Positions 1-12,100 of a stretch of 64,000 nt of DNA are shown here, piece by piece. Within the stretch, counting starts at the first letter, position 1, and every line of letters begins with the position of its first letter. The stretch spans positions 50,518,266-50,582,265 of the forward strand of contig NC_134279.1 in the NCBI RefSeq assembly GCF_949628215.1, given 5' to 3'. The translations under genes were made by a program, and so were the position numbers. Below the pieces are notes generated by a model that saw only the letters and a program-made list of their open reading frames with translations, did no database searches and had not been told where the DNA came from. The DNA is from Phalacrocorax aristotelis (taxonomy: Eukaryota; Chordata; Aves; Suliformes; Phalacrocoracidae).

Positions 1-139
1 AGAGAAACTGTCATTCAAACTTGAGGCATCTTCTTCCTCTTCCTCTGCCTGACCAACTCCGTCAGAAAGATAACCATCTTCATCTCCATCTTCTTCATCT
101 AGTGCACACTGGGTAGAACCTCCCCAGGTAGCCACTGTC
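1..139 (-). CDS. PCM1: PCM1 coding exon 18 (partial, runs off the window)
   Basis: Completes Lys973 and encodes residues 974-1019: TVATWGGSTQCALDEEDGDE, DGYLSDG, then an acidic run (AEEEEEDASS) to LNDSFS. The acceptor is ttcactag at 140-141. Continuity with exon 17 (TEK|TVATWGG) matches mammalian PCM1, so this acceptor is firm even though a minisatellite lies 10 nt upstream. Confidence 0.94.
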
Positions 140-3100
140 CTAGTGAACGAAAGGGGGGGGGAAGCAAAGGAGGGGGGGGGAAGCAAAGGAGGGGGGGGGG
201 AAGCAAAGGAGGGGGGGGGGAAGCAAAGGAGGGGGGGGGGAAGCAAAGGAGGGGGGGGGGAAGCAAAGGAGGGGGGGGGGAAGCAAAGGAGGGGGGGGGG
301 AAGCAAAGGAGGGGGGGGGGAAGCAAAGGAGGGGGGGGGAAGCAAAGGAGGGGGGGGGAAGCAAAGGAGGGGGGGGGGAAGCAAAGGAGGGGGGGGGGAA
401 GCAAAGGAGGGGGGGGGAAGCAAAGGAGGGGGGGGGGAAGCAAAGGAGGGGGGGGGGAAGCAAAGGAGGGGGGGGGGAAGCAAAGGAGGGGGGGGGGGAA
501 GCAAAGGAGGGGGGGGGGAAGCAAAGGAGGGGGGGGAAGCAAAGGAGGGGGGGGGAAGCAAAGGAGGGGGGGGGGGAAGCAAAGGAGGGGGGGGGGGAAG
601 CAAAGGAGGGGGGGGGGGAAGCAAAGGAGGGGGGGGGGGAAGCAAAGGAGGGGGGGGGGGAAGCAAAGGAGGGGGGGGGGGAAGCAAAGGAGGGGGGGGG
701 GGAAGCAAAGGAGGGGGGGAAGCAAAGGGGGGGGGGAAGCAAAGGGGGGGGGGAAGCAAAGGGGGGGGGGAAGCAAAGGGGGGGGGGAAGCAAAGGGGGG
801 GGGGAAGCAAAGGGGGGGGGGAAGCAAAGGGGGGGGGGAAGCAAAGGGGGGGGGGAAGCAAAGGGGGGGGGAAGCAAAGGGGGGGGGGAAGCAAAGGGGG
901 GGGGGAAGCAAAGGGGGGGGGGAAGCAAAGGGGGGGGGGAAGCAAGGGGGGGGGGGAAGCAAGGGGGGGGGGGAAGCAAGGGGGGGGGGAAGCAAGGGGG
1001 GGGGGGAAGCAAGGGGGGGGGGGAAGCAAAGGGGGGGGGGAAGCAAAGGGGGGGGGAAGCAAAGGGGGGGGGGAAGCAAAGGGGGGGGGAAGCAAAGGGG
1101 GGGGGGAAGCAAAGGGGGGGGGGAAGCAAAGGGGGGGGGGAAGCAAAGGGGGGGGGGAAGCAAAGGGGGGGGGGAAGCAAAGGGGGGGGGGAAGCAAAGG
1201 GGGGGGGGAAGCAAAGGGGGGGGGGAAGCAAAGGGGGGGGGGAAGCAAAGGGGGGGGGGAAGCAAAGGGGGGGGGGAAGCAAAGGGGGGGGGGAAGCAAA
1301 GGGGGGGGGGAAGCAAAGGGGGGGGGGAAGCAAAGGGGGGGGGGAAGCAAAGGGGGGGGGGAAGCAAGGGGGGGGGGAAGCAAAGGGGGGGGGGAAGCAA
1401 AGGGGGGGGGGAAGCAAAGGGGGGGGGGAAGCAAAGGGGGGGGGGAAGCAAAGGGGGGGGGAAGCAAAGGGGGGGGGGAAGCAAAGGGGGGGGGGAAGCA
1501 AAGGGGGGGGGGAAGCAAAGGGGGGGGGAAGCAAAGGGGGGGGGGAAGCAAAGGGGGGGGGAAGCAAAGGGGGGGGGAAGCAAAGGGGGGGGGAAGCAAA
1601 GGGGGGGGGAAGCAAAGGGGGGGGGGAAGCAAAGGGGGGGGGAAGCAAAGGGGGGGGGGAAGCAAAGGGGGGGGGGAAGCAAAGGGGGGGGGGAAGCAAA
1701 GGGGGGGGGAAGCAAAGGGGGGGGGAAGCAAAGGGGGGGGGAAGCAAAGGGGGGGGGAAGCAAAGGGGGGGGGAAGCAAAGGGGGGGGGAAGCAAAGGGG
1801 GGGGGAAGCAAAGGGGGGGGGGAAGCAAAGGGGGGGGGAAGCAAAGGGGGGGGGAAGCAAGGGGGGGGGAAGCAAAGGGGGGGGGAAGCAAAGGGGGGGG
1901 GAAGCAAAGGGGGGGGGAAGCAAAGGGGGGGGGAAGCAAAGGGGGGGGGAAGCAAAGGGGGGGGGAAGCAAAGGGGGGGGAAGCAAAGGGGGGGGAAGCA
2001 AAGGGGGGGGAAGCAAAGGGGGGGGAAGCAAAGGGGGGGGAAGCAAAGGGGGGGGAAGCAAAGCGGGGGGAAGCAAAGCGGGGGGAAGCAAAGGGGGGGG
2101 GAAGCAAAGGGGGGGGAAGCAAAGGGGGGGGAAGCAAAGGGGGGGGAAGCAAAGGGGGGGGAAGCAAAGGGGGGGGAAGCAAAGGGGGGGGAAGCAAAGG
2201 GGGGGGAAGCAAAGGGGGGGGGAAGCAAAGGGGGGGGAAGCAAAGGGGGGGGGAAGCAAAGGGGTGTGTGGGAATGGAGGAGTAGCAAAGGGGTGTGTGG
2301 GAATGGAGGAGTATTTTTTTTTAGTTTATGAGAAATTATTAAAACAACCTGTTGACAATTACAAGTGTATCTTCAACAAATCAAGCTGCATCAAAATTAA
2401 ACATTATCTCACCAATGCAAAGTGAAACTAGTATTCTTCTGATACTGGGACACAAATAAAATTACTTACAGTTTTTGAGAAATATGACTTTACTATTGTT
2501 GTAAATGTCGTAGAGATGATGAAAAATTACTCTGAGCACTTGGCATTTTCCACACATTCTCCTCTCCTTGGGTGATTTTTCACCATTTATGGAGCGGGGC
2601 AGACTAAATATGCTGGGAAGACCCATAAAACTTGGAAGTTGCTAATTAACCGTCACTTTAGAAGTCAAGAAACTGATTTACTGCTCTGCTACATCATCCC
2701 ATTCAGTGCTCAGAGGAAAACAGAAAACTGCACCAAGACTGACACCTCGCTAAAGAGAAGTGCCCACTGACTGAAAGAGGGTGACTAGTTCTTACTTTTC
2801 CGTCCTGCTCTGCTGTGGAGTACGCTGAGCTTCTGATCCTTCACTTTTAATAGATGCAGCAACAGTAGATACTGTTTCTGCGAGCTCTCTCCTCCTCTGA
2901 TGTTCAGCCATTAACGCTTCAAGTTGCTTTCTTCTCTGTCGCAACTCTTCTCTTAAAATCTCATGTCTTCTCATCTCAGACCATAACTGTTTGCAGTAAA
3001 ATGGAAGACATTGTATTTATTTTGTTTATATTCCAATCAAGTACATTAAAATGTCAATATTTGATACTATGCTGATACCTTTTTGTTCAGGCATGGGCAT

Positions 3101-6100
3101 TATACTGTAACTGAAGCCGCACCACAGAGAGATGTAAAATACATCCCATATTTACTATTTATCCCAAATACTGCAAAATCTAAGAAGGTAATTAAACATT
3201 ACAGGACACTATTTTTTAAGAAAAACAGTGCATGTTTCACTCACTGTTTTTAATCACATAGTTTATTCATTGCTAGTTAGCTCTTTAAGTAGTACGACAG
3301 AATACTACCCTCTGGAGAAATCTGAAGATTGTGCCAAGTACTTCTTTGATAACAAAGTAGAGAATGAAACAAAAATATTTTCTGCCACCTGCAGAAACTT
3401 CAAGTTGCAGTGTATGTTTGACCAAGACTTAATGAAGCCATGATTTACAAAGAAGGGCATATAAAGGGAAAGATACAGGTAGAAAGAGGCCTTTAGCTAC
3501 CTTAAGTTAGATACAGTGAAAACATAAATGGCAGGATACTTCTACAGACATGTAGACTGCATAATATAATAGCATAACCTACAAAAGCAATTGTGTAAGT
3601 GAACTAGACTGGAAAACACAGACCTAAGAGGGACAGGCAAGTGACAATGTACTCAAGCCTGAAAGCAACCGAACTAGTTGGTGGTGCTGGAGCCAAGAAG
3701 TGTTCCAACAAAAATCCGTACATATTTTGACTATTAATAACCCAACCTGTTTGTAGAGTGCGAGCAATTGCATCAGCATGTTCATTTTAGAGACTTTTTT
3801 AGCAGAAAGAATTCAGACCTTTTATTTAGTAAAAAGAGACAAGTTGTCCTATAACGTTTATTTGGAAGATGCCAAAGTTCTGAAATTCTCTTCTTGGAGA
3901 AGGAAAATTTGGCTTTTGATGACAAGACCACAGGCATTGCCCATTCAGCCTCACCTGAACTGTTAAAGGAAAATTTAGAAGAATGCTGATGCAACTCAGA
4001 GAACATCTATTAAAAAAAGTATTTTTCAGATATTCGTTTCTGATGTCTATTCTACAAGAAACACTTTCCATCACATATCCCCCCAGCCCTATAAATGCTA
4101 GCATAATTTTCAGAAAGACTAAGTAATATCCAGATCATTCTTTAAGGCACAAATTTTGGGGGAAAAGGGGAAGGAAGATGCATAGTTTCTGTCAGGAAGT
4201 TTCAAATCCTGACATCACCATCTTCACGGATGACGTGCCTGTGGTATACTCTATCAAATGTATACAGTACAAATTGAATATTCATTTAGCTTCCACATAA
4301 ATATTTAGCAACAACTTCTATATTTGGGGAAAGATCTCTTGACAGTTCAGGTCAACATCTACTTCTTTCCAGCACTGAAATAAAGTTATATACACTTTGT
4401 TAAAATAGCCACTACTTCACTCCTCATCTGAAGTACGTGAAAATGTGTCCAAGTTAGCTCAAACTTTCTTAATTTTAAATCTCTAAGTCACCAAATATTG
4501 AGTATGAAATACCTCATTGCCTACGGGTACAGATTCATCAAATTCAAGGAAAGGCTTGCCAACTATGTTACACTCATTCATGGCCGGAGTTGAGGTTGCT
4601 GGTGAAGTCTGCCTATTTGCTGGGCCATTACCCAGGCCAGCTGAGAACTGAAAGAGAAGACAAAATGGCAAAACAGTAGAGTAGCTTCCTAAAAACTTAA
4701 CTGCTCTTACAACCCAACACAGTTTTGGCTTTATGAGATCCTGGCTTATGAAATTCATGTCTATGAGATAGAACAATTAGTATTCAGTGAAAAGGGATAT
4801 TCAAATCAAGGCTAAACACTTATCTCAGAACTTAGCCAGGAATCAACAAAACTTATTTTTATGTAATATGGTATTATATTCTATTGGGTTTGCATGCCAA
4901 GATTTTGGTAGTGGGGGCTACAGGGGTGGCTTCTGCGGGAAGCTGCTAGAAGCTTCCCCCATGACTGACATAGCCAGTGCCAGCCGGCTCCAGGATGGAC
5001 CTGCCGCTGGCCAAGGCTGAGCCCATCAGCGACAGTGGTAGTGCCTCTGGGAAAACATATTTAAGAAGGGGGAACAAAAGAACTGTGCCACTGCAGCTGG
5101 AGAGAGGAATGAGAATATGTGAGAGGAACAACCCTACAGACACCAAGGTCAATGAGGAAGGAGGGGAGGAGGTGCTCCAGGTGCTGGAGCAGAGAGATTC
5201 CCCTGCAGCCCATGGTGAAGACCATGGTGAGGCAGGCTGCGCCCCTGCAGCCCATGGAGGTTAATGGTGCAGCAGATATCCATCTACCTGCAGCACGTGG
5301 AGGACCCCACACCAGCACGGGTGGATGCCTAAAGGAGGCTGTGACCCCATGGGGACCCACGCTGGAGCAGTCTGTTCCTGAAGGACTGCAGCCCATGGGA
5401 AGGGCCCACGCTGGAGCAGCTCGTGAAGAACTGTAACCCATGGGAAGTGGCCACAATGGACTGTGGAGGACTGTCTCCCATGGGAGGGACCCCATGCTGG
5501 AGCAAGGGAAGAATGTGAGGAATCCTCCTCCTGAGAGGGGAGGAGCAGCAAAGACAGGTGATGAACTGTCTGCAACCCCAATCCCCATCCCCCTGCACTG
5601 CTGGTGGCGAGAAGGTAAAAAAATAAAGAATAAAGTTAAGCCCAGGAAGAAGGAAGGGGTGGGGGTAAGGTGTTTTAGTTTTTATTTTCTCATTATTCTA
5701 CTCTGATTTGATTGGTAATAATTTAAATGAACTTTCCCTAAGTCAAGTCCGTTTTGCCTGTGACAGTAATTGGTGAGTGATCTCTTCCTGCCCTTATCTC
5801 AACCCATGAGCCTTTCGTTGTATTTTCTCTCCCCTGTCCAGCTGAGGAGGGGAGTGACAGACCGGCTTTGAAGTCCAGCCAGGGTCAACCCACCATATAT
5901 ATAATGCTGTAGATGCACAATATTGATAATTTAATGATCAATTCATAGGAAAAAAATTCAAAGAGTATAAGAAACAGTACAGCACTGTACAGTTAAGTTT
6001 GAATACAAATTGTTGATCATGCTTACAAGATGTAATATTGTTTCAAAATACCAGACCCTGTAAATGACTAAGAGGAGTGAAGATGGAGTGACTAGCAGGT

Positions 6101-9100
6101 ACAGCAGACAAATTTGAGGCTAAAAATAGGATCAAAGGTTCTCTACCTTTGAGGACTTTAAATAAAAGGCTTTGAGATCAAATTACAGTGAAATTAAAAC
6201 CTGATATAGCAATCCCTGAGCAAGAACCTACACTGGAATTAGATAACCAGAACTCTTCTCTAGGCTTAGAAGTCCAGCGGCTTTCAGCATACAAGTATTG
6301 CCAGTTTTAAGTTTCTTCCAATTTTTATAGTGAAAAAAAGGCATAAAAAGCTGTTGAGCAATGAAACTTATCTAAGAACAAAGAAATATATTCCACCTAC
6401 CTGAAGGTCAGGACAAGCTTTCTGTAACACTTGAATTTTTTCTTGAATTTCAATGAGTTTTCTTCTTTCTTCTTGTAATTGCTTAATCTCCTGTTGCTGC
6501 TGTTGAAGTTTAGCTTCATAGAACTTCTCTCTGTGTAAGGAAGTTATCCGCATATTACTTGGCAAGAAGTTGCCTAAAGCACGATTCTACTATCCTTTGA
6601 GAAAGGCATACCTTGCTTTTTCGTTCAGTCCTACATCTTTTTGTAACTTGTTTGTACTAGCTCGGACATTGTTTGGTTGTTGCTTTGTCTCTTCCATCTC
6701 ACCCAAAACCAAGTCACCAATATTAGATGCATTTGCAATTGTTGCTTGAGGTTCTGGATCTTCATCCTAAGAGAACGTCAGAAAGGCAGTCAGACTATTT
6801 TCAAGTTGACACACAAAATGTAACAAGTTTAGTTTATCAAACTGATTTTTCAAAACTAAACAGTCTGAATAGCTTTATCTTTAGTGCAGAAGTCATCATC
6901 TTCATGGCATCATGACTTTAAGATAAGTTACTGAGAGAATTTAACATTAGAAAGCTCACACTATTGAAACTTCCACTTTAAATGCAAGATAACTTGTCTC
7001 ATTCTGGATACATAAACCACTTGAATTGTATTTTATGCCTATGACTGAGTGGAGAGAAACATACAGACATGTCAAGAAAAAGAGAGACGCAAGAAGAGGA
7101 ATAGAAGTAGACTGAGGTGAAAAAGATTGCTTAATTACTGTAGTCATGAAGTTAAATATTACTATTTACAGCTTAAAATAAAAATCATTCATTTGGAAGT
7201 TAAATCTAAAATATTTTAGAAAGTCTTCTACATGGTTCTCTATGCAAAATTTCATGTTTTCATATTTTTTCTACTTTCAGTTCTCAACATTTTCAATTTT
7301 AAAGGTGTAGCTACTGCTTCTTTTGTTTTACTACATGATTGTTCTTCATACAGAACCTGCTGAACAGGAAAGATCATCATCAGGGACCAAGTATGACACA
7401 GCTATGCAGACCTACAGTACCATTACTGAGTAGATACAGATACAAGCATACAAGCCTTGTAAATATGAAGGAAAGATTGAAGACATGCCATTAGTTAGAC
7501 TGTTTAAGGAAGCTGCTGTATCATCTCTGATTTATACCGCCGTACTGTTAACATCTCTATAGTGATGAGAAAAAAAAATGCCTGATCCAGATGCTGAGAA
7601 ACTTCTGATAGTAGTATATTGAAATAACGACATAGTCTTTATGCTGTTGCTATTGTAAAATGTATGTTCTAATTATGATTGACTTTAGAGGCCTCACATA
7701 AAGCCTTTACATTTCTGCTACACCTATGTGTATTCAGTATGCAGACATTACATCAGATGGTGCTCAAATGTGAGCATTTTGTAGGGACATTAGATTTATG
7801 AAAACTCATGTTTTTAATAAACATCACTAAGTTAGCATGAGATATTCTAAATTAAAAACACTGTCAGTTCATAGCCGGCCCTCAAGATTCTAAAAAAACC
7901 CAAACCAACCAAAACCCACCCCCACCCCACCCCCAAAAAACCAACAAAAACCACCACCACAAAAAAGCAAACAAAAAAGGTCAAACAAAAAACTCAACAA
8001 AAAAATCCACCCCCTCCCCCAACCCAAAACAAGATACCCCAACTCGAGAAGTTGCAACATCTGAAGATTTCAATCAAACCAAGTAATTTTTCCTCACTGA
8101 AACCTAGGATTCAGAAACTAAAACTGGTGAATATTCAATTATAAGCTTAAAAATGTAGATAAGTATTATTAAAAAAAATTTAAGACTTCTTGGTTCATAT
8201 TTTGTGATCCAGTACTAAGGTAAAGTATTAAAGCCATTCTTCTCTTAGGCTAGAATCCCCCAAGAAAATTCCAGATTTAAGCTTCAGAAGTATCACCCTT
8301 GACTTTAGGGAAAAAAAAGTTCAGACAGTATCTCTTTTTCCCTGCCTAAAACTAAGCATTTTAAATGCTACACTAAGCAGAGTTTTCTTCCCTATTAAAA
8401 GTTATACATTACATGAAATAACAAATGCTACATTTTTGTGCACAGATCTATATTCATAAAATACCTGCACCATAGCAGCAAGGTTTTGTAACTGTCTAAG
8501 TTTCTGTTTTGCAGCTATAAGCCTATTGATCTTCTGCTCAAACTCCGCGTCTCCAGCAGCATCACCCAGGCTGCTTCTGTGACTAGATATGGAATCTTCA
8601 CTAACTCTATCTTCTTCCACTTCATCATCTTCACCTTGGAGCAGGTCGATATCTTTATCATCCTCCCTATTATGACAGTCTGGAGGCAGGGAGAGGAAGA
8701 AAAAAACAGTACCAATGACATTACTGAACTTCTGAAATCCACTGTTAATTACTGGACACTAGAAAGAGATTAGCTTGATGATTAGGCTCGTGAATATTTT
8801 GCTCATCAAACAAGGTTCTCCCAAATTCTGTGCAGCTATGAGTATCATTTGCATGAAGACTTAAAATTACAGAAGATTTTAGAACATACCTAGAGCAGAA
8901 GACATTTTTAGAGTCCTTAAATTAGCAGCAGATCGGTTATTTATTTCACAGTCTGTATTAAGGTGTCTTCCATCTCTATTATTAGTTCCACACTGTACAT
9001 TTGAGTTGCTATTTATTTCACTCCAACTACTGATTCCTTGAGGGTTTCTAGGGTAAAACGCATTACTCACATTAACTTCAAGAACTGATATCGATGGAAT

Positions 9101-12100
9101 TTTACCTCAGTCATTTTATTAACTTGCTTTTATGGGAATGTGTCCTGACCTTTTTTTTTTTTTTAAAAAATCAATCCCATATAAAAATCAGTCCAGACAT
9201 TTGGAATTTCTCAATAGCCACTGCTCCAACAGATTATTATTTTTTTTTAAGCAATCAGAAGCAGCAATGGATTAATGCCTGCTGGATCTACAACAATATC
9301 AGAGGCTTTCAAGGTGCCTATGTTAGAAAAGCTTTATACGATTCATAGCTAAATTAGTATTCATTTCTGCACAGTGAAGATTCTTGATGCACACAGTTGC
9401 CCTGTTGGACTATAGCTCTAAATGCCTCTCAAAAACAAAGTTTGTTTTTATTCCAATTCTCCAGTCTAGGCCCATTAATCTTCTAGTGGAATTCCATGCA
9501 TATGATTCAGTGCTTAAATCCAAAAAGAATTACAGATGTTGAAGTCTCTCAGTGATTTTGTAAATTTCCAATCTAATCTACATTTGCTATATACCTAAGT
9601 GACCAAGCAGAAGACTATTATTACTCATCTGTGTAAGAAAGCTACTTCAAATTAAAAATTTTGGGAAGTTAATATAATCACAGAATTAAGTTACTTCTGG
9701 TTGACTGAAATAATGCATTGCTTCAGGAAACATTTAAAAACCTGGCGACAAAGGTTCAGGGTGACAAAAAATAAGACAACCTAATATTTGTAACAGGCTG
9801 TGGATCCTCATGTTCAGAATTACTTTCTGATTTTTCTGTTTCTTCCTCTTCCTTAGTGTTTTCGTTCACAGCATCTGTCATCATATCAGATGTTTGCTCA
9901 TAGTAGCGAACTAACTCACGTAACTCATTCAGCCTCTTACGAACTTCATTTAGCTTCCTGCGGAGGAAAAAGAATATGCCATGTGTTTTGTCATATTGAT
10001 TAAATCTATATGGAGTTGAAAAGTGTGTGTGTGTATATATAATTTATAGTTCTTAACATTTACTGCCATTTTCCTAGCTCTAAGAACCTTCTGCTTGAAG
10101 CTCTGAACACATTTAACTGTCTTGGACCATTCGCTAAATATAACAGTAAATTGAGTAGATTAATATATGAAATGGTTTCTTAACACAGAACTTACTAAAA
10201 AAGTAATACTCAAAATCACTAAAGCACATTATAAAAAAATGAAAGAACTTTTACTGAAGCTTTTCTGTTGGATTTAGATTGTCATCCTCTTCATTCTCAT
10301 TCTGAGAAACCAGGGAATCAGGTGGATAGGGAGCAGATGCCAGGCTATTTGATTCACCATTGACAACAGTTACTATGCCTACAGGACCAGAAGCAGCTGA
10401 AGTTGTACTTCTTTGATCAATACTCCTTTGAGGAGATCCTGAAGCAGGAAAAACTGCAGAAAAGAAATATAGCTCATTAAGAACAACTTGCAAAAAGGAA
10501 CCTGCTTAACTAAATTATGTTAAACTCCAGAAAATATTACCAACACATAAAACAGCAGTTAATAACTTCTTTTCTTGGAAAAACAAGCTTTTGTCTTAAG
10601 TTTCATGGCATGCAATGCCAATAGGCAGAGAGTAGTAAGTAGCTTTTGTAAACAAGACTTCAGTCAGTTCCTTTTAGCTTTATCAAGCTTCCAGAGTGGA
10701 AGCTTTCATGCTGTGAATCTGCCCAGTGAGTTCTTTTAAGCGTTTATTTACAGCTAAATTGTTTTCTTTGAAGTTTATCATTTCAACATGATAAAAAGAA
10801 AAATCCTATCAATTTTTTTTCTCTAAGCTCTTCTGTCCATATCCTGTAGGATGTTGATTTGAGATTTGATGTTTGCTTTTTCCAGCTACATGAAATCATA
10901 TCCAAATATGTTCATATTATACACATTAAGTACATGTAGAATGACGGGGGTATATGGGTATGTAACCATTAAATCAGTCTGCCCTTCTCCAGGAGTGCGC
11001 TTCCAGTGCCTCGTTTCTTAGCATTAGCCAGAACACACTGACCACCCCTCAGAATTTTCCAGCTATAGGACAAACTTCATCAGTATAGAAGTATTCCTAG
11101 AAATAGAAAGCAAAAGCAGCAAGTAGGCCCACATCAAGACTCTAAGGAGAAGAAAAAGCCATCTAAGGAACAGGCCAAAACTCTAGTCCATTCGGACAGT
11201 TAAGTTCCCCTGGTATGGCCTATAATCAAAGTCCCTATGACGGGTGCACAAGAAAGTGTTTTGACAGTGAACAAGCAAACCCCATAAAGCTATGAACATC
11301 TGAGTGCTGGGTGCATAATAAAGATGTAGTATGACAAAAATACAGGAAGTTCAAATTCATATGGTACACTCCACAAGCCAGATGGGCACAGACAAGCACT
11401 GAAGAAAAAAATACCAGCATCACATCCTCACAAGTCAATTCGATAATGTTATAAACCAAACTGCTACTAGCAAAAACACCCATCATCATTACTTGTAGAG
11501 CTCTCCATTAAGCCAGAAACTTACACAGCATTAAAAAAAACATTTACATAATATTGCCCCAGCACAGCTGTATCATTTACATGCCAGTTGCAAGTTGAAA
11601 GACCATGTTACAAACATGCACATCAAAAAAGTTGAATTGTTGAAAAGATACAATTCTCCCTATATTTACTTACAGGAGGAGTTATTTAGATGTTGTTCAT
11701 TAAGCATATGAATTTCTCCTAACAGTTTGTCCATTTTTTGCTTTTTACCCTGCAACAGTCGCATCTCTTTAAAAAGCTGCGCCTTCTCATCTGACAGGTG
11801 TTCGGACATTGAAGAGTTTCTGCTTTGTGAAATCTCTCTTGTAAGTGAAAGGCTTTCTGCTTGTCTTCTGTTGTCTGGCACAGACTGTGTCTAAAAAGAG
11901 TTATTTAATTTTATTCAGAATACTATGAAAAAAACCCAAATAAATTTTAAGAAACAAAACATCTTCTTATAGGCTTGCCAGGCTCAACACCAGAACAAAG
12001 AACATTTTGAAGGGAAACTGGTACTGAAAACACTCTCATGATATCCTAATTATATACTGAGTTAATATATAATTATACTGCAATATAGAAACTGCTTCTC

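Noticed and set aside
99..2425. Three very long open frames (690-760 codons) of Gly/Lys/Glu or Pro/Phe/Ala/Leu repeats.
   Set aside because: They are translations of the minisatellite, which cannot contain most stop codons because one strand lacks T. Slippage of G-runs mixes the frames and there is no splice or start context.
4977..5588. Several overlapping open frames on both strands (up to 175 codons).
   Set aside because: They lie inside the LTR and reflect its GC-rich internal repeats. No retroviral protein domain is visible.
10023..10042. Short TG/TA run as a regulatory element.
   Set aside because: Ordinary short microsatellite in a PCM1 intron.
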